Shown one piece after another: positions 56,921-64,000 of a stretch of 64,000 nt of DNA (position 1 is the first letter of the stretch; each line of letters opens with the position of its first letter). This DNA comes from Candidatus Nitrospira neomarina. Its GTDB lineage: Bacteria; Nitrospirota; Nitrospiria; Nitrospirales; UBA8639. The notes below the pieces were generated by a model that saw only the letters and a list, made by a program, of their open reading frames with translations, searched no databases and had not been told where the DNA came from. The stretch lies in contig NZ_CP116968.1 of the NCBI RefSeq assembly GCF_032051675.1, positions 3,162,001 to 3,226,000 of the forward strand, given 5' to 3'. The translations under genes and the position numbers were made by a program.

Positions 56921-57811
56921 CTACCCTTTTGTTACTGCAGCTGCAGGCTTCGGTAGATATTCTTTGTACCCATACAGTTCCCCTAAATACTGCTTGGCTT
57001 CGTCTGTAAGATATTCAGAAAATGCATAACGATCATTCTCGACATCTTTGGCATCTTCCATCACTTTATCTGTTGGAATCGCATATTCAATATTACATGA
57101 GGTATAGGCTTGGATATACGTTGGGCCAACTTCTCGTGCAATCAAGACCGCCTTTTTAATGACACTTTCCACTCTTCTTGGGTTATTGGGAACCACTGTC
57201 GCCACATACGCACACCCGGCAACCTTGGCCATTCCTAACATATCCATCTTTTCAAATTTTTTCCCTAAGGGCGCCATCTTCAAAACTTGACCCTTGTTGG
57301 TCATGCCACTTTCTTGACCACCGGTATTCCCATAAACTTCGTTATCCAACATGATGGTCGTGAATTTTTCTTTTCGAAACCAGGAATGCAAAGTCTGAGC
57401 AAAGCCAATGTCTGCCATTCCACCATCTCCCGCCATCACAACAACATCTTTAGGGCGATCTCCAAATCTCAAGCGAAGTCCGCGTGACAATCCACTGGCC
57501 ACCCCATTTTGATCGCCGTAATTTCCATAGACAAAAGGAATAGCTGCCTGAGAAATGGCTAGTCGTCCACATCCTGCAGTACCAACTGTAATCGTGTCTT
57601 CTGGATTAGGGAATGCAATAATAGCCAATCGGATAAACAAGGTCATCGCGCATCCTGCACACATAGGATGTTCCTCTAAAATCTCCTTAAATGTTCCCAC
57701 TTGCGAAACAGATGTTTTTTTCCCAAATGGACCATGCTCGACCATATCCCTATATTCTTTTGGCATAAATTTTCCGAAACCGGGCGTGAATTTTACGTAA
57801 TCGAGACTCAT
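56921..57811 (-). CDS. 2-oxoacid:ferredoxin oxidoreductase, beta subunit
   Basis: 296 residues. The thiamine-diphosphate site is GDGGMADIGFAQ (about 129-140) with LDNEVYGNTGGQ downstream. Four Cys for the proximal [4Fe-4S] cluster are C51 and C54 (MCAGC), C81 and C200. The reductive reaction fixes CO2 onto acetyl-CoA or succinyl-CoA using reduced ferredoxin. It is the first gene of the operon; a strong AGGAGG precedes the ATG at 57811. A near-consensus promoter lies at 57903-57931. Confidence 0.92.
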   Translation of the reverse strand: MSLDYVKFTPGFGKFMPKEYRDMVEHGPFGKKTSVSQVGTFKEILEEHPMCAGCAMTLFIRLAIIAFPNPEDTITVGTAGCGRLAISQAAIPFVYGNYGDQNGVASGLSRGLRLRFGDRPKDVVVMAGDGGMADIGFAQTLHSWFRKEKFTTIMLDNEVYGNTGGQESGMTNKGQVLKMAPLGKKFEKMDMLGMAKVAGCAYVATVVPNNPRRVESVIKKAVLIAREVGPTYIQAYTSCNIEYAIPTDKVMEDAKDVENDRYAFSEYLTDEAKQYLGELYGYKEYLPKPAAAVTKG

Positions 57812-58230
57812 ATCGGGCCTCCTCCTTGGTTAAAAGCAAATGTCATCACCATCATTTTTAGAACCAACTTTCGGCTAGGTAAAATACCCCAACCAAACAA
57901 GAAATTAACAAAGAAAACAAATTATTGTCAATTTAACTCATAAACTTAAATTTCCAATAATATTTACTTGAATGTCCTGAGGATTTTTTTAGTTTTTCCA
58001 CAAAACAAAAATTCCCCAACATCTTCAAGGTTAATCTATGCAATCCCTATAGATAATTCAACACAAAAGAAGGCCCACCCTCTATAAAAGAAGACCCAGT
58101 CTCGAACGAAACGGCTTAGGTCTTTTGTCCCAGATTTTAGAAAAGAAGGTGAAAGTGGAAGTGTAGCAAAAAAAAATCACGAAGAGACCTTGTGGATATC
58201 TAAGAAATCTCCAAGGCCTGAAATGGCAGG
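57812..58230. other. Intergenic region with the oxidoreductase promoter
   Basis: About 420 AT-rich bases between the beta-subunit gene and the M23 peptidase gene, both minus strand. Besides the promoter listed at 57903-57931, there is a weak inverted repeat (AAGACC/GGTCTT, about 58087-58120) that could end the M23 transcript. The block shared by aclB and icd is absent here. No gene was recognised. Confidence 0.4.
57903..57931 (-). promoter_or_regulatory. Near-consensus sigma-70 promoter of the oxidoreductase operon
   Basis: On the minus strand TTGACA (57931-57926), 17 bp, TTAATT (57908-57903). Expected start near 57896, leaving a leader of about 85 nt. It differs from the aclB/icd promoter pair, so this operon is probably under separate control. 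Confidence 0.65.
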
Positions 58231-59232
58231 CTAATCCAAAATGTAATGAATAGGATCTACAACCCTATCATTCACAGCCACTTGATAGTGAAGATGGGGT
58301 CCCGTAGAAAACTTTCCCGTGCTCCCGACCAGACCGACAAGATCCCCTCTTTGAACTTTATCCCCATATTTCACATTAATTTTAGACATATGACCATAGG
58401 TCGTTTCTATGCCGTAACCATGGTCAATACGAACAAATTTTCCCATACGCCCATCATAGGCAGCTACAACAACTTTCCCCGCTGCAGGAGAACGAACTTC
58501 AGTACCAGTAGGAGCACCAATATCAATACCTGCATGCAAGGCTTTTTTACCTGTAAAGGGGGAGACCCGTGGACCAAACTTTGAGGTTAAAGCGCCTTTA
58601 ACTGGCCAGATGGAAGGAATAGATGCCCATTGATCGGCTTTTTGCTGGGCTGCGGCAGAAAGCTCTTCCAGAATTTGACTTTCCAATTCAGTTTGTTGAT
58701 TTAGCCACTCTAGTCCAGCCTTAATCTCGGTTATTTTTCGGTCCATGGTCGAATTTAAACCAGAGACCTCAGGGGACGTCCCGATTTTTTCAATTGAAGT
58801 CTTTAACTCCCAAGACGCCTCTTCTTGGACCCCATCGTATGGCATCTCCTCATATGGCAGTTCCTCTCCCCCCTGCCCAGGTAGACCAGAAGGCAACCCC
58901 TGAATCTCATCCGCCTCAAGACCAAACATGGTTTGGAGCTTCCGATTAAGGGTCTCTAGCGCTAACATCCGCTTTTTCATTCCATCTACTTCGGTTGAAA
59001 AATTACTGGTTCGAGCACGCGAGGTCGTTAATTCCTGTTTTATTTCGCCTAATTCACTCAGTTGGCTCCACTGGTAAACATAATGGGTAATAACCCCACC
59101 CTGAACGAGCAGCAACACTAACCCCACAATCATTCCATACTTCACAAGAGATTTTCGGAATTTTAGACGCCAGGGATTTGAGCGGGCCCCACGAAAGATT
59201 ATGACCGTCAACGTATCTTCAGACTCTTTCAT
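58231..59232 (-). CDS. M23 (LytM-type) peptidoglycan endopeptidase, membrane anchored
   Basis: 333 residues: a cytoplasmic N-terminus, one membrane helix (about 33-55), a coiled coil (about 58-100 and 160-195), and a C-terminal LytM domain with LHAGIDIGAPTGTEV (H and D ligands), DHGYGIETTYGHMS and the closing HLHYQVAVND. All zinc and catalytic His/Asp are present, so it should be an active peptidoglycan endopeptidase facing the periplasm. It may act in cell elongation or division. Confidence 0.92.
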   Translation of the reverse strand: MKESEDTLTVIIFRGARSNPWRLKFRKSLVKYGMIVGLVLLLVQGGVITHYVYQWSQLSELGEIKQELTTSRARTSNFSTEVDGMKKRMLALETLNRKLQTMFGLEADEIQGLPSGLPGQGGEELPYEEMPYDGVQEEASWELKTSIEKIGTSPEVSGLNSTMDRKITEIKAGLEWLNQQTELESQILEELSAAAQQKADQWASIPSIWPVKGALTSKFGPRVSPFTGKKALHAGIDIGAPTGTEVRSPAAGKVVVAAYDGRMGKFVRIDHGYGIETTYGHMSKINVKYGDKVQRGDLVGLVGSTGKFSTGPHLHYQVAVNDRVVDPIHYILD

Positions 59233-59306
59233 AATTCACCTAAATTATAAAATTAAGAGCATCAAGGTTTTCATTCATGCAGACATTGAGCCCAAAACAC
59301 TTTCCC

Positions 59307-59645
59307 TTACTCTTCAGTCATGCCGACTCGACTCTTGGTTGAATCTCGAATCCAGGCTAAATATTCTTCGCTTCCAAACTGAATAGGGAGAGCAATGATT
59401 TCAGGAACCTCATAACTATGATTGGCTTTCACCATGGTAACCAATTGGTCATACGACCGTCTCACAGTTTTTGCCAATAGCAAAAATTCCTGTTCCTCAG
59501 CAATTTTCCCATCCCAATGAAAAATTGATCGCACGCCTGGAATGATATTGACGCAGGCGGCTAATCCGTTCTTCACCAAAATTCTTGACAGTCCTATAGC
59601 CTCTCCCTCAGAACCTACCGTCACCATTACGACCATTTCTTCCAT
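59307..59645 (-). CDS. cutA: Divalent-cation tolerance protein CutA
   Basis: 112 residues of the CutA1 trimer family. Signatures are MVTVGSEGEAIGLSRILVKNGLAACVNIIPGVRSIFHWDGKI and KANHSYEVPEIIALP with conserved His and Tyr. The proposed role is metal tolerance or signalling; direct function is unsettled. Lies alone on the minus strand, 74 nt upstream of the M23 peptidase start. Confidence 0.93.
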   Translation of the reverse strand: MEEMVVMVTVGSEGEAIGLSRILVKNGLAACVNIIPGVRSIFHWDGKIAEEQEFLLLAKTVRRSYDQLVTMVKANHSYEVPEIIALPIQFGSEEYLAWIRDSTKSRVGMTEE

Positions 59646-59866
59646 ATAAAAATACCACCAAGTGCCTGAATTCTTGAATGAAAGAAAAAGATCTCATAAA
59701 TTCATGAGAGACGACAACGAACGTCCTTGCAAGATATCAGTGTTTCCTAATCATTATCGGCCGTTTTTTCAATTCCTGAAGCTTAAAATAATCTTCTGCT
59801 TACCAAATATCAACCAGATATTTCATATTTTTTTTCGATACTTTACATGGCAATAATTTCAATCAC

Positions 59867-60619
59867 TTAGCGTGGCATTAGGCGGGCTGGGTCCTCGTTG
59901 GCCAAGCCAATTAAATCTGCAATTGCGGGTTTTAAGGCCTCTTGCATAGCTTCAGGATAACTTTCGACAGCATTCTCAAGACCATAATATGGTCCATCAA
60001 GCTGCTTCCCTTCAAATTCCATTGTCATGTTCCATAACACCTTCGACGGATCATTCAGGGGTGTTAATCGAAGATCAAGCTCCAGAGCAGTGGTGGTTTC
60101 ACTCATAGGAAGGCCTAACATCCAAAAAACTACTCCCACGGGAGCTAATAGATACGAGTATAATCGACGGCTCCAGTCAGTAGAACGGAGACGACCTCGA
60201 AAGGCCAAATCCGCCGGGTGTTGTCCTTCATCTTTGGCAAAATCAACCGAGGAAAAAATTTCTGCATGCCTTAATTCCGCAACGATGGATTGGGCCAGAT
60301 CATTAGCCGGATCAAATTTGACGACATCGACCTCTTCAGGGTTGGGTGCGGCCTCAGGGCGTTGATATCGTGTGTCTCCATAGGGAACTAGAGGGATGGC
60401 GGCCTTCCAATATTCCTCTTTTACCTCGTTTCCCCTCAAATCTTCTAAGGGAAGAACAATGGCTTTTGCCGGGATGGGCGCGGCGGCTTTTTCATTCAGA
60501 AATGACCCCGTAGAGGCCGGGGGGTATTGCCACTCCCGCTTCCCAAGACAGCCGGTTACGGCAGAGAGACAGAGCAATACCATTACCATTAGAGACAGGC
60601 GAATGCGAGAGACCCCCAT
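59867..60619 (-). CDS. Lipoprotein of unknown function
   Basis: 250 residues with a lipoprotein signal (LSLMVMVLLCLSAVTGC, Cys to be lipidated). The mature part has VLPLEDLRGN near the start and a later hydrophobic LLAPVGVVFWMLGLPM that could be a buried or membrane-associated segment. The pattern of an early VLP strand followed by a helix that would sense other components is typical of envelope-assembly lipoproteins, but no named family was recognised. Confidence 0.75.
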   Translation of the reverse strand: MGVSRIRLSLMVMVLLCLSAVTGCLGKREWQYPPASTGSFLNEKAAAPIPAKAIVLPLEDLRGNEVKEEYWKAAIPLVPYGDTRYQRPEAAPNPEEVDVVKFDPANDLAQSIVAELRHAEIFSSVDFAKDEGQHPADLAFRGRLRSTDWSRRLYSYLLAPVGVVFWMLGLPMSETTTALELDLRLTPLNDPSKVLWNMTMEFEGKQLDGPYYGLENAVESYPEAMQEALKPAIADLIGLANEDPARLMPR

Positions 60620-60942
60620 GTAAATGCTCCTTTCAAGTTTGTCAGTGCTCTTGGCATAAAAACTTTGCAGCCAACAGCCCTAGAGGATCCAGAAAAATTT
60701 TCTGGCAATTTTTTGAGGATTACATCTCTTATTTCTTCAAAAATGATTCTTTGAACATCTTTCCCCTTTATCATCAGCACCCTTCTTCAGCCACTCATAA
60801 AACGCCATACATCTAGCAAGTACAATTTGGAAACGCAACAATGCTTCCCTCAGAAATCTCTTCATAAATTTTGGCATTAGCCAGCGGCCTCTTGAACGAA
60901 ACATGGGGGGAAGGAAATTCAAACCTACCCAGCATGACCAGG
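60620..60942. other. Region without a recognised gene
   Basis: About 320 bases between the lipoprotein gene and thrH. Short minus-strand frames here have no ribosome-binding site or family resemblance, and no terminator hairpin stands out. Confidence 0.35.
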
Positions 60943-61566
60943 TCAGGAAGGGAACCCGCCTGCCCGACCCAGGTGCTCCTGGAATTCTGCATACGAACGA
61001 GCTACAGGGAATTGGGGAAATTCCTGGATAATTGAATCAGGAGGACAGAAAAAAAATCCGGCGTCGGCTTCCTTTAACATCGAAACATCATTATAGGAGT
61101 CTCCTCCGGCCAAGACTCTAAACCCGATACCTTTTAATGCACTGACAGCATGTCGCTTTTGATCATGTTGGCGCAAGAAATAATCCGTAATAAACCCATG
61201 GGAATCAACTCCCAATGTATGACAAAAAATCGTAGGGAATTCGAGCTTCTTCATAAGTGATCCGACAAACTCATAATACGTGTCCGACAAGATAATAATT
61301 TGACATCGTTCACGCAGCCAGGCAATAAAGTCAGGAACGCCCGGAAGGGGAGAAATCGTATTGGCAACTTCCTGAATATCCCGAAGAGTAATGCGATGCG
61401 CTTTCAGGACTTCCAGTCGTTTTTTCATTAAGACATCATAATCCGCAACATCCCTGGTGGTGAGACGTAGCTCTGGTATCCCGACTTTATCCGCCAAAGC
61501 TAGCCAGATCTCAGGAAATAACACTCCTTCCATGTCCAAACAGGTAACAACCGGCTGCGCCATCAA
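60943..61566 (-). CDS. thrH: ThrH-type phosphoserine phosphatase / homoserine phosphotransferase
   Basis: 207 residues of the HAD superfamily. Nucleophile motif is VTCLDMEGVLFPEIWLALADK (DxE variant, as in Pseudomonas ThrH, instead of DxD), motif II IILSDTYYE, motif III Lys in QKRHAV, and motif IV GGDSYNDVSML. ThrH dephosphorylates phosphoserine and can transfer phosphate to homoserine, linking serine and threonine synthesis. It does not lie near other amino-acid genes. Confidence 0.88.
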   Translation of the reverse strand: MMAQPVVTCLDMEGVLFPEIWLALADKVGIPELRLTTRDVADYDVLMKKRLEVLKAHRITLRDIQEVANTISPLPGVPDFIAWLRERCQIIILSDTYYEFVGSLMKKLEFPTIFCHTLGVDSHGFITDYFLRQHDQKRHAVSALKGIGFRVLAGGDSYNDVSMLKEADAGFFFCPPDSIIQEFPQFPVARSYAEFQEHLGRAGGFPS

Positions 61567-61731
61567 GACCTCTTCTGGTGATTATGAATCAAAAATGTAG
61601 TTAGCCATCAAAAATATCAATGGATCATAAAAGAATTCCTTGGTTGGCCACAACTAGAAAAAATCACGGGGTGACCTAGCCACTTTTCCTGTATGCTGTC
61701 ACTCGCAGAAATGAATTAGAGGTGGGAGGAA

Positions 61732-62379
61732 TTAAAACAACCCAAGAAGATCTTTCGGATTTTCACAATAAAAGTCAGGCCGTAGTGCTGCAACTTTTTC
61801 TCGATTTCCATATCCATACCCTACGGCACAAGCTCGAATGCCCGCCGCCTGAGCTGCTCGAACATCATTCGTACTATCCCCAATCATCACCGTATCAGAG
61901 GGATCGACCCCCAATCCCTCAAGTGCCCGCAACAACATTACAGGTTCTGGTTTCAATTCCATCGTATCTCGAGGAGCTTCAACATGATGAAAGAGATCCT
62001 GGGCATGTAACCCATCCACAATTGAAAGGGTATACTCCAAAGACTTGTTGGTCACAATAGCTTTTCTTCGGTCCTGATAATGATGAAGCACTTCCCAAAT
62101 CCCAGGGTAAAACCGTGTGGTTTCCACGCAATGCTCTAGATAATGTTTCCGAAAAATCTCCAAGGCTTTTTCATATTGATCAAAATTTTCTTCTCCCACC
62201 GATAACCGCAATAGCCGCTTCACCCCGTCACCCACAAAACTAAATATTTCTTCCCGTGATCGTAAGGCCAATCCCAAATCCCTTAGCGTAAGGTTTACCG
62301 AGGTGGCAATATCTATTTTCGAATCGATCAAAGTTCCGTCAAAGTCAAAGAACAACACTTCCGCACGCCATGTAGTCAT
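61732..62379 (-). CDS. gph: HAD-family phosphatase (phosphoglycolate-phosphatase-like)
   Basis: 215 residues with HAD motifs: FFDFDGTLIDS (nucleophile Asp), VTNKSL, Lys in KPEPVML and VMIGDSTNDVRAAQAAG. The helical cap begins IDIATSVNLTLRDLGL and includes SFVGDGVKRLL, as in Gph. It may remove 2-phosphoglycolate, which is relevant where oxygen damages DNA ends or in autotrophs, but substrate range is broad. Its start overlaps the next gene's stop by 4 nt. Confidence 0.88.
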   Translation of the reverse strand: MTTWRAEVLFFDFDGTLIDSKIDIATSVNLTLRDLGLALRSREEIFSFVGDGVKRLLRLSVGEENFDQYEKALEIFRKHYLEHCVETTRFYPGIWEVLHHYQDRRKAIVTNKSLEYTLSIVDGLHAQDLFHHVEAPRDTMELKPEPVMLLRALEGLGVDPSDTVMIGDSTNDVRAAQAAGIRACAVGYGYGNREKVAALRPDFYCENPKDLLGLF

Positions 62380-62990
62380 TTTTGAACATCTTTCTCATTT
62401 GTAAGCTCTAATTGTTGTATCAAAGAATTGAGCAGATTTTTTCTTTCCGGCCCAGATTCATTTAACTCCGCCCAACGAACAAAATCGACCAGACGTTGAC
62501 GGCCCACATGTGGAGGCAATTGAGGCCCAACAATTTGCCACCGGTCCCCAACCGCCTTCAGATGAAAATATTGTATTTCACGATGTGGATTGGTCACAAA
62601 CGTTGCTCGTTCCCAGTGCATCGTTCCAAACACCTCGAAGATTACGGGTATTTTGGCCTCTAACCCATTAATAACTTCCCATTGCGACACATCGTCCACC
62701 ACATCATATCCAGAAATCACGACTACGTGTCCCCAGACCGGTTCTTCCAGCCAGGCCACAAAGGGTCTCACCACCTGCCAGGAATGCGCCTCCAACCGAA
62801 CCCCTTTTTTATCGAGGGAAAGATATTTCTGTAAAATTTTGGTGGGATCTTCAGTGATATGGCCGCCAATGGCTTGAAGAGAGCTTGCACTGAACACCAC
62901 CATACCCAAAACACACAGTAAGACCCGCATGAACCACGACAACAGACTCACAATGAATTTGGGATTGGCGATTGAGCCATGACCACACAA
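62376..62990 (-). CDS. Exported protein of unknown function
   Basis: Up to 204 residues. A signal peptide is clear from MRVLLCVLGMVVFSASSLQA; the start could be the ATG at 62990, a GTG at 62951 or the ATG at 62930, none with a good ribosome-binding site. The mature protein has a compact set of strands (WGHVVVISGYDVVDDVSQWEV, KIPVIFEVFGTMHWERATF) and no named domain. Stop overlaps gph by 4 nt, indicating co-translation. Confidence 0.7.
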   Translation of the reverse strand: MCGHGSIANPKFIVSLLSWFMRVLLCVLGMVVFSASSLQAIGGHITEDPTKILQKYLSLDKKGVRLEAHSWQVVRPFVAWLEEPVWGHVVVISGYDVVDDVSQWEVINGLEAKIPVIFEVFGTMHWERATFVTNPHREIQYFHLKAVGDRWQIVGPQLPPHVGRQRLVDFVRWAELNESGPERKNLLNSLIQQLELTNEKDVQK

Positions 62991-63012
62991 AAACCACTGA
63001 AGGAAACAGCGA

Positions 63013-63489
63013 TTATCCTTTGAACAGGATAACCAGAATTATCCCCAATAAGAGCCAAAGAGGAATGGACAACATTAAACCCCAGGCCAAGCCTTGCGCT
63101 GTTTTTAAGCGGCCTTTTAGGGTTTGTTTTTCCAACGCTTTCGTTACCCGCAACCTGACGTCCTCGAGATGGAAGGGTTTGGTAATATAATCATCGGCCC
63201 CACGATTAATAGCCTCCACAGCTGTGCCAATGGAGGGATGTCCAGTGATCATCAGAAAAATCACCTCATCATTTTTAACCTCCCGGATACGCCTCAACAA
63301 TTCCATGCCATCCATATTGGGCATAATCAAGTCCGCCATTATTACATCAAAGTCACCCTTACGATATTGTTTCAGGGCCTCTTCACCATTTTCGGCCATG
63401 ATGACGGTATAACCCAATGATAGCAAGAACTCTGACAAGGCTTCCCGAACTCCCTTGTCGTCATCCACCACCAAGATGCGCTCAGCCAT
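63013..63489 (-). CDS. Response regulator with C-terminal membrane helix
   Basis: 158 residues. A complete receiver domain (1-120) has acidic D9-D10-D11, phosphoacceptor D53 (IMADLIMPNMDG), T82 (LMITGHP) and K104 (YITKPF). Instead of an output domain, about 10 polar residues are followed by a hydrophobic helix of about 24 residues (133-156, GLAWGLMLSIPLWLLLGIIL) and KG. The protein should thus be tethered to the membrane with the receiver in the cytosol. No kinase is adjacent. Confidence 0.88.
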   Translation of the reverse strand: MAERILVVDDDKGVREALSEFLLSLGYTVIMAENGEEALKQYRKGDFDVIMADLIMPNMDGMELLRRIREVKNDEVIFLMITGHPSIGTAVEAINRGADDYITKPFHLEDVRLRVTKALEKQTLKGRLKTAQGLAWGLMLSIPLWLLLGIILVILFKG

Positions 63490-63550
63490 TTCTTTCCACC
63501 TTTTCCTTATCTGAGAATACCAACTAAAACGACAGACCTGAATGTTGAAA

Positions 63551-64000
63551 TTATGGTAATTCGATCACCACAACATCCGGCGGGATATCGAACGTCAGCT
63601 GACTGGACGAAAGACCCGTATTCGCCTGAATGTGGTCAAACATCACATGAGAGATATTCCCGCTCATCTCAAACAAGGTAATTCCCTGAATAAAATACGT
63701 ATCAGGAAAGAGTTTGAGCACAATTTTCTTGATAGTTGGAGGCGTTTGGCCAACAGGCTTAGGGACTAAGGTGAGACTAGGGAACTTTTCATTATCTTTC
63801 GAGCCCTCAGCGGATTCCAGAATCGTAAATTGCTGAGATAGATTTCCTGCCCCCTGCAAAAGAGCTAGAGGACCCTTGGACGCGGCCATTTGCGTAAGCG
63901 CCCCTTTGACTACCTGCTGATGCTCAGGGACATACATCATGACCTGATCACCATTCACATAAATCTGCTCCTCCGATGGGTGAAGATAATCCCATCGAAG
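63551..64000 (-). CDS. lolA: LolA-like outer-membrane lipoprotein carrier, C-terminal part
   Basis: Runs off the right edge of the window; 150 residues of the C-terminal part are present. In frame the sequence at the edge reads LRWDYLHPSEEQIYVNGDQ and continues VMMYVPEHQQVV, which matches the WxYxxPxExxxxxxGxxxWxYxPxxxQV pattern of LolA. LolA shuttles lipoproteins across the periplasm. The internal GTG at 63958 is not the start. Confidence 0.82.
   Translation of the reverse strand, partial: LRWDYLHPSEEQIYVNGDQVMMYVPEHQQVVKGALTQMAASKGPLALLQGAGNLSQQFTILESAEGSKDNEKFPSLTLVPKPVGQTPPTIKKIVLKLFPDTYFIQGITLFEMSGNISHVMFDHIQANTGLSSSQLTFDIPPDVVVIELP

Noticed and set aside
59646-59866. Possible promoter or small RNA between cutA and the lipoprotein gene
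   Set aside because: AT-rich, but no convincing hexamer pair or hairpin.

Overview
The window looks like chromosomal DNA of a chemolithoautotrophic member of the phylum Nitrospirota, most likely Nitrospira or a close relative. The main evidence is a nearly contiguous set of reductive tricarboxylic acid (rTCA) cycle genes: ATP-citrate lyase aclBA, a mitochondrial-type aconitase, a two-gene fumarate reductase, sucCD, a monomeric isocitrate dehydrogenase and a five-subunit 2-oxoacid:ferredoxin oxidoreductase. A membrane pyrophosphatase fits the same lifestyle. GC content looks close to 50% by eye, which would suit a low-GC (for example marine-type) lineage; this was not computed. No nitrite oxidoreductase, rRNA, tRNA, CRISPR array or intact insertion sequence was seen.

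Layout. 1-5.3 kb (+): end of trmFO, then xerC, hslV, hslU, argB and a nicotinamidase, tightly packed with 4-28 nt overlaps or short gaps. 5.3-11.2 kb: an orphan IS630-type helix-turn-helix gene, a degenerate histidine kinase, a K+-dependent-type membrane pyrophosphatase, an RluE-like pseudouridine synthase and a small exported protein. 11.7-14.3 kb (+): hflK, hflC and a pentapeptide-repeat protein. 14.5-24.3 kb (mostly -): a PAS/GAF histidine kinase, two very small membrane proteins, a COG0523 GTPase, a SIMPL protein, a TraB-family protein, an M24 peptidase and a STAS protein. 24.6-31.5 kb: recQ, an exported protein, a decayed copy of the recQ 3' end, a palindromic dispersed-type repeat, slyD, an exonuclease and two lipoproteins.

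31.8-45.5 kb (-) is the autotrophy core. Transcription order is icd, a methyltransferase, then aclB-aclA-acn-frdB-frdA-sucC-sucD. Both icd and aclB are preceded by nearly the same promoter block (TTGCAG, 17 bp, TACAAT, plus conserved sequence just upstream), which I read as co-regulation of the rTCA enzymes. 45.6-49.6 kb is a type IV pilus minor-pilin module (pilD, fimT-, pilV-, pilW- and pilX-like) divergent from a stand-alone LuxR-type regulator. 49.7-53.4 kb (-): rlmB, cysS, a YqaA/DedA-type protein and surE. 53.5-57.9 kb (-): the five-gene oxidoreductase with its own near-consensus promoter and a terminator. 58.2-64 kb (-): M23 peptidase, cutA, lipoprotein, thrH, a phosphoglycolate-phosphatase-like gene, an exported protein, a response regulator with a C-terminal membrane helix, and the end of lolA at the window edge.

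How it works together: citrate would be cleaved by AclAB to acetyl-CoA and oxaloacetate; fumarate would be reduced by FrdAB, succinate activated by SucCD, 2-oxoglutarate (or pyruvate) formed by the ferredoxin-dependent oxidoreductase, and 2-oxoglutarate carboxylated to isocitrate by Icd and converted to citrate by aconitase. Malate dehydrogenase, fumarase and a second 2-oxoacid oxidoreductase are not in the window. Functions were assigned by reading motifs and family resemblance; no database search was run.
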